Shown piece by piece: positions 12,701 through 22,999 of a stretch of DNA of 64,000 bases. This DNA is from Arcuatula senhousia (lineage: Eukaryota > Mollusca > Bivalvia > Mytilida > Mytilidae), in the NCBI GenBank assembly GCA_963971305.1, contig OZ020307.1, forward strand, positions 50,155,702 through 50,219,701, written 5' to 3'. Below the pieces are notes generated by a model, which did not search any database, was not told where the DNA came from, and saw only the letters and a program-made list of their open reading frames with translations. The position numbers and the translations under genes were made by a program. Each line of letters begins with the position of its first letter. Positions within the stretch are counted from its first letter, which is position 1.

Positions 12701-15700
12701 ATATGGTTAGTCAATTGTTCTGGACACATGCAGCCAATGGTGGACTGACAAAGGTTTTTGACACATGCAGCTTTTGGTGGACTTTCCACTCACATTTTAA
12801 AAGCCTACCGTGGATTGATGAGTTTTGGTTACTGGAAGTTTTTGGTGAGGTTTGAACGAGTAAAAAAGTTTCAATTTTGACCCCTTATTACATACATGTA
12901 GAAGGTGAGAAAAAAGGGGTCACAAAAATAATTTTCGATTTTGTATCCGCTATTTGACAAGAACAAACATGCAAAATAAATAAGTATCGATTTTGACCCC
13001 TTATTACATAATAGTATAATAAAAAGCTACGCCGAGCGCAGCATGATACGACCGCAACAAGATGAACCCTGTACATTGGAGGCCCAATATGGATAGTCTA
13101 TTGCTTTGGTCACATTCAGCCCATGGTGGACTTACAAAGCTTTTTTACACATGCATCCTATCATGCCTATGGTGAGGCCAAACAAAAAAGGATGTGTGTT
13201 TACTGTCACATGCTGAAAAAAATTAGGGTCGGTAGGTAGGAAATTATTTTTTTTTTATTATTTTTTTTTACCTTGAGTCTATGGGAGCAGCTTTGTGACT
13301 TTAATAGTGCTTAATGGAAAATGCTAAAAAAAACTTTAGGGTAGGGGGGTAAAAATTAGGTAGGGTAGGGTGACAGTAAACTCACCTACTTTTTTTTTTG
13401 GCCTGGACTTTAAATTGCATATTTGACACATATATATTTACAATAACATTTAATAGAAAAAAAATCTTATTTCTAAATTCATTGACATTTTTGACACAAT
13501 TTAACCCCTTTTGGCCCTTTTTTTTAGCTCACCTGACCCGAAGGGTCATGTGAGCTATTGTCATCGTTAAGCGTCCGTCGTCCGTCCGTCGTCCGTTAAC
13601 TTTTCTTCAAAGATCTTCTTCTCTGAAACCACTGAAGGGATTGCAATGATACTTGGTATACATGATCTTTAGGATGTCCTCTACCAAGTTTGTGAATTAT
13701 ATACATGTGGACCAACCAAGATGGCCGCTGTTGCTAAAAATAGAACAGGGGGGTCAGACCATTGTTTTTGGCTTATAACTCAAAAAGTATAAGAGATAGA
13801 GAAAATCCGAAGCAACCTTCCTTGTTCAGCATCAAAAGCTCTACGAATCTCTCCATTGAGTCGAAGTTGTGAAACAACTCCTTATAGGAGTTATTGCCCT
13901 TTAATCATCAAATTTGACCATTTTTGCAGTTTTTGGACAATATCTTGAAAACCGTTAGAGCTAGAGGAAAAGTTAGCATTGCAGAATTGTTTAGCTCATT
14001 GAGATCTACAAAAATGATTTCAGGGTCTAAATTGTCAGATCAGCCATTTAAGAGTTATTCCCCTTTAACTGTTTTTTCCATGAATTTACACTGATTTTCA
14101 AAACTCTTCTTCTCTAAAACTACTGAAGGGATTGCATTGACACTTGGTATACATGATCTTTAGGATGTCCTCTACCAAGTTTGTGAATTATATACATGTT
14201 GACAAACCAACATGGCCGCTGTTGCTAAAAATAGAACAGGGGGGTCAGACCATTGTTTTTAGCTCATAACTCAAAAAGTATAAGAGATAGAGAAAATCCG
14301 AAGCAACTTACCTTGTTCAGCATCAAAAGCTCTACGAATCTCTCCATTGAGTCGAAGTTGTGAAACGACTTCTTACAGGAGTTATTTCCCTTTAATCGTC
14401 AAAATTGACCATTTTTGCAGTTTTAGGACAATATCTTGAAAACCGTTAGAGCTAGAGGAAAAGTTAGCATTGCAGAATTGTTTAGCTCATTGAGATCTAC
14501 AAAAATGATTTCAGGGTCTAAATTGTCAGATCAGCCGTTTAAGAGTTATTCCCCTTTAACTGTTTTTTTTTCATTAATTTACACTGATTTTCAAAAATCT
14601 TCTTCTCTTAAACCACTGAAGCCCGGATTGCATTGATACTTGGTATACATGATCTTTAGGATGTCCTCTACCAAGTTTGTGAATTATATACATGTCAACC
14701 AACCAACATGGCCGCCGTTGCTAAAAATAGAACAGAGGGGTCAAACCATTGTTTTTGGCTTATAACTCAAAAAGTATAAGAGATAAAAACAAGAGGCTCC
14801 CAGGAGCCTGAATCGCTCACCTGGTCTTGATGTTGACCCTATACTTTTGTAGAGCTAAATGAGCTGAACATTTAAGCAAGCAACAGCTTTTCTCTACCTG
14901 CAATAGTTTTCATTCTATAGGCCAAAAACACCATTTTTCACCTATAAGGGGCCATAACCCCTATAAGGAGTCATCTGACAACTTCGACCCTATGAAGACT
15001 TTTGTAGAGCTAAATGAGCTGAACATTTAAGCAACCAACAGCTAATCTCTATCTGCAATAGTTTTCATTCTGTAGGCCAAAAACATGAAAAATGGCTATT
15101 TTTCAGGGGCCGTAACCCCTATAAGGGATCATCTGACAGCTTCAACCCTATGGAGAATTTAGTAAAGCTAAATGAGCTGAACATTTAAGCAAGCAACAGC
15201 TAATCTCTATCTGCAATAGTTTTCATTCTGTAGGCCAAAAACATGAAAAATCGCTATTTTTCAGGGGCCGTAACCCCTATAAGGGGTCCTCTGCCAACTT
15301 CGACCCTATGGAGAATTTTGTAGAGCTCAATGAGCTGAACATTTAAGCAAGCAACAGCTAATCTCTATGTGCAATAGTTTTCATTCTGTAGGCCAAAAAC
15401 ATGAAAAAATGCCATTTTTCAGGGGCCGTAACCCCTATAAGAGGTTATCTGACAACTTCGATCCTATGGAGACTTTCGTAGAGCTAAATGAGCTAAACAT
15501 TTAAGCAAGCAACAGCTAATCTCTATCTGCAATAGTTTTCAAATGTAGGCCAAAAACATGAAAAATGGCTATTTTTCAACTTTAAGGGGCCGTAACCCCT
15601 ATAAGGGGTCATCTGACAACTTCGACCCTATGGAGACTTTTGTAGAGTTAAATGAGCTGAACATTTAAGCAAGCAACAGCTAATCTCTATCTGCAATAGT

Positions 15701-18700
15701 TTTCATTCTGTAGGCCAAAAACATGAAAAAATGCTATTTTTCACCTTTAAGGGGCCGTAACCCCTATAAGGGGTCATCTGACAACTTTGACCAAATGGAG
15801 ACTTTTGTAGAGCTTTTGATGCTGAATCAGTAGCGTGGCCTCAGATTTCCTCTATCTCTTATACTTTTTGATTTATAAGCCAAAAACAGTAGTCTGACCC
15901 CCCTAGTCTATTTTTAGCAACGGCGGCCATGTTTTTTATCAAAGCATTTCAAAATGAGGATCGTTTGTTGCCAACATGTCATATATCATTCCTGCCAAGT
16001 TTCTGTTAAATTGGTTCAGTGGTTTCAGAGGAGAAGATTTTTGAAATTGTTAACGGACGACAGACGACGACAGACGACGACGGACGCATAGTGATGGCAT
16101 AAGCTCACATGGCCTTTGGCCAGGTGAGCTAAAAATCGGAAGCAAATTTTTTTGTTCAGCATCAAAAGGTCCTTACAGTAGTTATTGCCCTTTAACTGTT
16201 TTTTTCTATTAATTTAAACTGATTTCCAAAAATCTTTCTCTGAAACCACTGAAAGGATTGTTTTGCAACTTTGTATACTTGAAAGTTTGTGAAATTTATT
16301 CAAACTTTGGCATAAGAGATCAGGTGAGCGATTCAGGCTCCTGGGAGCCTCTAGTTTAAAGATTAGGACCACAAACCCCAAATGCAATAAAAAGCTACCT
16401 TCAGTGTTGGCTGGCCCACTACAGCTAAATTTCTTGTGTAAAACCATTTGCCTTGACCAAATGGCGTTTTTGCCCCTTCGACCCCTTTTATCTCAAAAAC
16501 AGTAAGATATATTGCAAATCTGATTGAAAAATGCAGGCAGGGATTTTCACAAGGATTCCAATAAAAAAAAGATTTTGAAAATCGGACCACAAATAAAAAA
16601 GTTGATTTTTTGGGTGTGGCCCGTCTTTGGCCCCCTGTAGCAATGTAACGGTTCAATATACATCCAAACCATTGACACATTTTGTTGACAGAATTTAATG
16701 AGGAATTCAATAAAAAAGATTTTTCAAAATCTATTGAATAATAAACATTCTACAACAGTTTTGTCAATACACCCGTTTTAGCCCTTTTTTCCAAACGGTA
16801 AGGGCCACCAACCCCAAATACAATAGGAACCTTCCTCTAGTGGTTACAAACATCATATCAAAACTTCATAACAATTGGCTGGCCCAGTACAACTTAATTT
16901 TTGGTATAAAATAATTTGCCTTGACAAACTTTTAAAAGTGGCGTTTTTGGTCCCTTTGACCCCTAATTTCTCAAAAACCGTAAGAGATATTGCAAATCTG
17001 ATTGAAAAATGCAGGCAGGGATTTCACAAGGATTCCAATGAAAAAAAGATTTTGAAAATCGGACCACAAATAAAAAAGTCATTTTTTTGGGTGTGGCCTC
17101 TTTTTGATCCCTTGTAGCAATGTAACGGTTCAATATACATCCAAACCATTGACACATTTTGTTGACAGAATTTAATGATGAATTCAATAAAACAGATTTT
17201 TCAAAATCTATTGAATAATAAACATTCTACAACAGTTTTGTCAATACACCCTTTTTAGCCCTTTTTTCCAAACGGTAAGGGCCACCAACCCCAAATACAA
17301 TAGGAACCTTCCTCTAGTGGTTACAAACATCATATCAAAACTTCATAACAATTGGCTGGCCCAGTACAACTTAATTTTTGGTATAAAATTATTTGCCTTG
17401 ACAAACTTTTAAAAGTGGCGTTTTTGGTCCCTTTGACCCCTAATTTCTCAAAAACCGTAAGAGATATTGCAAATCTGATTGAAAAATGCAGGCAGGGATT
17501 TCACAAGGATTCCAATGAAAAAAAGATTTTGAAAATCGGACCACAAATAAAAAAGTCATTTTTTTGGGTGTGGCCTCTTTTTGATCCCTTGTAGCAATGT
17601 AACGGTTCAATATACATCCAAACCATTGACACATTTTGTTGACAGAATTTAATGATGAATTCAATAAAAAAAGAATTTTCAAAATCTATTGAATAATAAA
17701 CATTCTACAACAGTTTTGTCAATATACCCGTTTTAGCCCCTTTTGGCCCTTTTTTCCAAAACGGTAAGGGCCACCAACCCCAAATACAATAGGAACCTTC
17801 TTCTAGTGGTTACAAACATCATATTAAAATTTCATAACAATTGGTCAATATTTACTTAAGTTATCGCACGGAAACCAAATGTCCCCAGACGACGAAGACG
17901 ACGACGACGACGACAACTACGACATCGCCATAACATTATAAGATCGCAAAAATTTTGCGGTCGTATAAAAAGTGGGGGGGGGGCAAAAAATAATTCTAAA
18001 TTTTGTATCCGCTGTTTGACAAGAACAAATATGCCAAAAAAAATGTTCAAAATCATACCACTAATAAAAAAGTTTTGATTTTGGCCCCTAATTAGGTAAT
18101 AGGGGGAAAAAGGGGGGGTTGCAAAAATTAATTCTTAATTTTGTATCCGCTATTTGACAAGAACAAACATGCAAAAATAATTTTCAAAATCAGACCACAA
18201 ATAAAAAAGTTTCAATTTCGGCCCCTTTTGACCCCAAATTACATACGGGGAAAAAGGGGGGGGGTAAAATTCATCAGGTTCAATCTTTATTGTAAGACAC
18301 ATTCTTGACAAATTTCACAGCAATAGGCCAACTAGGATTAAAGTTATAGTGGAAACAAATACAATATTTGAATATTTTTGCCCCTTTGGGCCCCTAATTT
18401 CGAAACGAAAAAAGGGGGGACCCCCAAAATCAATCCCAATCATTCTTTTATGGTAAGTAACATTATTGCCAAATTACAAAGCAATTGGATAACTAAAACT
18501 AAAGTTATCTTGCCAACAAATATAAAATAGCATTTTTGGCCCCTAATTTTGAAAAAAAAATGGGGGGACCCCCAAAATCAATCCCATTTGTCCTTTAATG
18601 GTAAGGAACATCATTTTCAAATTTCATAGCAATTGGATAACTAGAACTAAAGTTATCGTGGTAACACTAAAGTTAACAGACAACGCAGACGAAGGCGCAG

Positions 18701-20678
18701 AAGACGACGACGACAGCATCATACCATTATAATGTACGTCCGCAAATTTTTTTGTGGTCGTATAAAAAGTCAGTTTCCATGACAATTTGTGACCCATTTA
18801 TGTGAAACAAATATTCAAAAACATTTTATTTAGTGCAAGAGTATTCAGACCCTCTTAATCAACTACTTGGAGACATAATGGTATAAATCCTTAGGTTCAT
18901 CTACTTTTAAAAATGGTCTACTTAGAAAGCCCCAGAAACCATAATCCTTTGAAATTTTTTGTTATTTTTGCAATAAATTGATTGTCAAATATGTTATCAC
19001 ACTAAATCATGGATGATATATGTAGGTTTTGTCATGTACATTTTCACATCTCATTATTTTCTACCATAATTTTTTTTATTATTTTTTGCTATTAGGTAAT
19101 TGTTATACACAAACTAGAATGGCGGTCTTCCATGGAAGATGTATGTCACCTGTGCCTTAAAATATTTGATAAGCAGGAAGTAGAAGAGTTATGGGCATAA
19201 AATCTCTTTACACCATATAGTACCATAGGAGGAAGCTACATACAAAATATCAAGAGGTTGCCCAGAAAACTGCGACGGAATTTTTTTGACGCCGTAGGAT
19301 GATGCTAGACAACGGATGGTGCCAAAGTAACCCCTTTATGTCACTTCTGCAACACGTGACAGGCGAAATAAAAAATAGATAATGATAACTAAAGTTTACT
19401 TACTACTTAGACCAGTTTTAACAGGATTTTCTTTTGTTGACAAAATAAGTGGTTTGTCATAAGGTAAATCTAATGCTTTTTGTATGGCACCTGCTGCACG
19501 GAACACAACAAACCCAATTTTAAAACCCTGTAAAATAAAGGCAAAAACAAAATTATCATCTGGAAAGATCAATCTTAAAAGTATAAGGAAAAATAGAAAA
19601 AAAACCGAGAAAATAACATACTAGAGAATGGAAGATCGCAAAGGTAAAACTTGGATGTTTAAAAAAGCAAGAAGCTGCATGTACATGGAATATCTGTGAA
19701 ATATAAAAAAGAAATTAATGCTAGCAGAAACAAAACGATGTGATAAGCTCAGGACAATTTTGTAGTTCTAGATTTCATTTTCATGTATACATTCATTTAG
19801 TCTTGATCACAAATACACACCTTTGATCTCATTCATGGTTAACAAGTTACGGTAACTGAACATGTGCACATTTTGAAGTTTATAAATTGTGTGTAAATAA
19901 AAATAAATTCTGACCCTCCCTATCATGGCTATATTACTTTGGTCAGTGTCTGACCAATACATGCAAAAGTCATTGCCTAAAATATATTTTATACCTTTTT
20001 GTGTTGCACTTCTGGAAAATATTTAGATGTTTCAACCACAATGTTTTTTGTTGGTTTATCTTCTAAATAAACATGTAGAACTTTACCACAAGGGCTGAAA
20101 AGACGTCTTACTACATCCTGAAATAAAAGAATATAAAAGAGCTGTAAACAAAATGATAATAGGTTCATAATTTATCATAAATAAAAGACAAAAAGAATTA
20201 ATGACTGGACTAAAGTATTAAATAACAAGTTACATGGCCCAAGCCGACCTAAAACACCCTAATATTTTCGGAAATTTGTATAATTGAATTGATGTAATTT
20301 AACACAGGCACTTGTTTTTAGAAAAAAAAAAATAATATACTAGCCATGGTTAGTATAAATGGTTAGTGTATAACAGTGATTCTGAAGTATTTTTTCTCTT
20401 TTACCAGACATGTCCTGTAATCATGTACATTGCTTTGGAAAAAGTCAAAATATTTTACTGGACTGATATAATTATATTTTTTGTTCTAGAAACAAGTGTC
20501 TATGTCATTATCATAAGATATTCTGCTATTTAATTTACCTTTGTACAATAAGGAGGGACATTAACAACCATTAATGTTCTATCCTTTGGTCTGTGGGGGT
20601 CTGTTTCTCTGCTAACATGTTCTTTTAAATATAAACAATGTCCATCTTTTGATTTTTCTGTGAATCTCGTTTGTAACA
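9736..20678 (-). CDS. RRP7A: Ribosomal RNA processing protein 7 homologue A
   Basis: Seven coding exons join in frame on the - strand: 20678-20539, 20117-19995, 19527-19404, 12468-12371, 11282-11130, 10267-10219 and 9821-9736 (stop TGA). They encode about 257 residues; the human protein has 280. Visible family landmarks in order are an RNP2-like LMVVNVPPYCTK at the start of the RRM, LFSPCGKVLHVYLE, GFKIGFVVFRAAGAI, VKTGLSKWVEDY, EEGWVTVTR, and the signature tail EYKNFYAFQARE then ASLRKKFEEDKQKIA and RKFKPY. RRP7 proteins work in the nucleolus in early pre-40S assembly and 18S rRNA maturation. The first coding exon (about 20-25 residues, ending in phase 1) is not identified; it lies above 20678. 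A TTTATT at 9680-9685 supplies an AATAAA signal on the gene strand. The 6.9-kb intron 12469-19403 is filled with repeats. Confidence 0.9.
10550..10935 (+). repeat. Short hairpin-ended repeat in an RRP7A intron
   Basis: Two tandem units share CCCATCAAGCGGTTTAG-like strings. They are followed by (GACA)n and an end hairpin ATACCCCCAAACTTTGTTTGTGAGGGTAT (positions 10905-10933, arms about 8-10 bases). It is related in architecture to the repeat at 5191-5952. Confidence 0.55.
11741..11844. repeat. Palindromic mini-element, ~104 bp
   Basis: GATTATAACACAGGGTTTTC at the left and its near-complement GAAAACTATGTGTCATAATC at the right make arms of about 25 bases around a loop of about 50 bases. A small foldback element or MITE remnant inside an RRP7A intron. 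Confidence 0.55.
12277..12320 (-). pseudogene. Decayed partial duplicate of the RRP7A exon at 12371-12468
   Basis: On the - strand this reads AAAGAGCTGCAGACAGAAAT, then AGACACATATGG and AGAAATATGAC. The real exon (12431-12386) reads AAGGAATTACAGACAGAAAT, then TGATACATATATGG and AAAAATATGAC. Both encode KELQTEIDTY, but the copy has a 2-base deletion after ACATAT that breaks the frame, and it lacks the flanking codons and splice sites. It sits about 65 bases downstream of the functional exon, in the next intron. Confidence 0.6.
12630..13100 (+). repeat. Two left ends of repeat family D (GATACGACCGCAA ends)
   Basis: Near-identical segments begin near 12632 and 13021 (AAAAAGCTACGCCGAGCGCA in the second). 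Each runs through GATAC(A/G)ACCGCAAC, AACCCTGTAC and GGCCCAATATGG. Matching inverted ends (TTTTGCGGTCGTATAAAAAG) occur near 17950 and 18760, which suggests a nested or multi-unit element spanning much of this intron. Confidence 0.5.
13175..13404. mobile_element. MITE of about 230 bp with ~35-bp terminal inverted repeats
   Basis: The left end AGGCCAAACAAAAAAGGATG followed by TGTGTTTACTGTCAC matches, in inverse, the right end, whose complement reads AGGCCAAAAAAAAAAGTAGG then TGAGTTTACTGTCAC. The interior is poly-T/A and GGTAGGG-rich without coding capacity. A target duplication is not clear. Confidence 0.6.
13527..16354 (+). repeat. Family A repeat, outer copy interrupted by an inverted family A copy
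   Basis: It starts AGCTCACCTGACCCGAAGGG and ends AGGCTCCTGGGAGCCTCTAG. Units of about 490 bp repeat (landmark ATGGCCGC at 13722, 14210 and 14706, each followed by GTTGCTAAAAATAGAACA). At 14790 the unit AAGTATAAGAGATA is cut and resumes after 16132 with AAATCGGAAGCAA; uncut units have GAGAAAATCCGAAGCAA at this place. Confidence 0.7.
14790..16132 (-). repeat. Family A repeat copy inserted in inverse orientation
   Basis: It reads CAAGAGGCTCCCAGGAGCCT on the + strand at 14790 and ends GGCCAGGTGAGCTAA at 16132, so its orientation is opposite to the host copy. The interior holds about six tandem units of ~157 bp (AAATGAGCTGAACATTTAAG; GGGGCCGTAACCCCTATAAG) and then a unit resembling the host copy. 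The sub-unit type differs from the outer copy, so the family exchanges interior modules between conserved ends. Confidence 0.65.
16395..17850 (+). repeat. Tandem array of three ~477-bp units
   Basis: Three units start near 16398, 16872 and 17349 (landmark TGGCTGGCCC(A/C)(G/C)TACA). Units 2 and 3 are almost identical over 477 bp; unit 1 is more diverged. Each includes GTAGCAATGTAACGGTTCAA and CATTCTACAACAGTTTTGTC. Overlapping open frames on both strands of 60-115 codons repeat with the same spacing and are not genes. It lies inside an RRP7A intron. Confidence 0.8.
17851..18775 (+). repeat. Right ends of repeat family D
   Basis: Two ends follow one another: (GAC)n tracts, then CATTATAAGATCGCAAAAAT and TTTGCGGTCGTATAAAAAG near 17937-17969, and a diverged copy ending near 18772. 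G-rich GGGGGACCCCCAAAATCAAT units lie between them. Confidence 0.5.
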
Positions 20679-21778
20679 CTGGAAAAGAAACAAATTAAGT
20701 TATCTACATTTAGATATGAAATAACAACAAACAACTGGTACTTAGTTATCTGACATGATCACATCAATGTTCAGTTCTAATTAAACACATCATTTTACTT
20801 CATGTATAAATCATGTACTTTAAATATATAGCTTTTTTTGATAAACACATGATATTTGAAATCTTACATATCTAAACCGGTTCAGCAATTTTGCAAGTAA
20901 ATATATGCTTAATCACGAGTTCGAAAATAGCTGCCATTTTACCCTGATTTTTCTGGAAAACTTGTACCTACTCTCTGATGAATAAAATAGGGATCCTTTC
21001 TCTCCAACCCCTAGGAAATGTATGTTTTTATATTTCTGTAACCATAACAAATTGAAGAATACAACTTTTAATTCAACTTTCTTTCAATTTTTTTCTTTGA
21101 ATAAATTGTTAAACATGTTGCTTCCATTGCTCTTGATGTTCTGACGTCAGATCTTACATCGGTTGACCTTTGACATTTGGGCATTCTAATATCTGGAATG
21201 GATGATCTCGCAACTGGTCTATTTTAACAATATTTATGCCACAACAAAGGTTTAAACCAAAAGATCATATAGGGCGGGTCGGGTCACAAGCAAAAAGACA
21301 TACAAGAATATGTGTATCTATTTTTTTCAACAACAGTCAGGGGCATTACTTAAATGAGTGATTTTTAAATCACTTATTCAAGTAGCATTTCAAAATGCTA
21401 AAAATATTTCCAAAAATCTAAATTTACAACAGAACAGTTTAGGAAAATTTATATTAATTAACTAATATTGAAAAAAGATGTAATAAGCTTCTTTAAAATT
21501 ACAAAATTATAGATTTTGCTGCCACCTGTTATCAGTATTTCCCCAAAATATGTGATTTTCTGATAAAAGAAAGGCCAAATGTAACAACCCATTACTTCAC
21601 TTTCTGAATTTTGCCAGCTGTGGCAATAATTTTCCCATTAACTTCAATATCTTAGGTTTCTGATTATGTAATTAATTACCCATGTTCGCGATCAAAATCA
21701 GCATGTTCGCGATGCCTGAAGATAGCAGGGGTTACCTAACAAAATATTACTTAAAAAGCTGATTTTATTTAGGTAAAA
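20679..21778. other. AT-rich stretch, presumed RRP7A intron
   Basis: No certain exon. The missing first RRP7A exon should lie on the - strand in or beyond this stretch. A - strand ATG in a good context at 20942 opens MAAIFELVIKHIFTCK but stops soon after and does not meet the phase required by the next exon. Confidence 0.3.
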
Positions 21779-22548
21779 ACAAGGGGTTGCACTAAGTCGT
21801 GCTAAGCATACCCCCACTCGGCCATTCAGAAAACAGGAAGTAGATGACCGACTGACCTGGAAAGGGGAGGCACGTTACAACTCATCATGCTAAAGCTGTA
21901 TACCAAATTTGAAATCAATCCCTTCTCTAGAAGCCGAAAAATCTGTTACGAAAAATTGTCTATTTTTGACCCATAAAAAGTCTAAGTCAGCTCGGAAAAC
22001 AGGAAGTAGATGATGGACTGACATGGAAAGGGGAGGCACGGTATAACTAATCATGCTGAAGCTGTGTACTAAATTTGAAACCAATCCATCCAGTAGAAGC
22101 CGAGAAATCTGTTACGAAAAATTTCACTTTTCAAATTTTTTACCCTTAAAAGTCTAAGTCGGCTCGAAAAACAGGAAGTAGATGATGGACTGACCTGGAA
22201 AGGGGAGGCACGGTATAACTCATCATGCTGAAGCTGTGTACCAAATTTGAAACCAATCCATCCTGTAGAAGCCGAGAAATCTGTTACGAAAAATTTCGCA
22301 TTTCAAATTTTTTTCCCCCTAAAAAAGTCTAAGTCGGCTTGGAAAACAGGAAGTAGATTATGGACTGACCTGGAAAGGGTAGGCATAGTATAACTCATCA
22401 TGCTGAAGCTGTGTACCAAATTTGAAACCAATCCATCCAGTAGAAGCAGAGAAATTGAACCGGACGGACAGACGGACAGACGGACGGACAGACGGACGGA
22501 CGGACAAGGTGATTGCAATATAGCCCCCTCTCTTACGAGTGGGGGTAT
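21779..22548 (+). repeat. Family B repeat, second copy
   Basis: Inverted ends ATACCCCCACTCG (21808-21820) and CGAGTGGGGGTAT (22536-22548). It has four internal units with CAGGAAGTAGATGATGGACT, against three in the copy at 8697. The (GGAC/AGAC)n run sits at 22461-22506. Confidence 0.75.
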
Positions 22549-22999
22549 AATTAATATGATACTTAAACAAGTGATTTGGAGGGTAATTATCCAAAATTCA
22601 GGTCAGGGTCATGTCCTGCCATGACTGGACATTCCATTATCTAGACAGGGGTGTGTTCTATCTTTAATTATACAATAAGACTTAGACTTCTCTCCATAAC
22701 ATTTAAAATGAAGAACATTTTAATAAAATCACTGTTATAAGTGATTCATTTGTAATACTAGAGGTAACTCTAGCTTTGAAAGGAAAATAACTTAAAAATA
22801 CTTAAACAAGTGATAAAAAAATCACTGATTTAAGTAAGGCCCCTGACTGAACAAGTGGATTGTTCATTTACTTTTTTTATCCACTGTGTAAGTGCTGTCA
22901 GCGCAAGTTTTTTTGAAGGCAAAAAATGACAAATTTGCAGGGAAAAAATTACATTTCAAATAAGTTTCTCCGATATTTTGGAGCATCATTGTAAACAAT

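Noticed and set aside
16214..17682. Open frames of 74-115 codons on both strands in the 477-bp array
   Set aside because: They recur once per repeat unit, overlap each other on both strands and show no family features.
20900..20942. First exon of RRP7A starting MAAIFELVIKHI
   Set aside because: It ends at a stop, its only nearby donor gives the wrong phase for exon 20678-20539, and the peptide does not resemble the family N-terminus.
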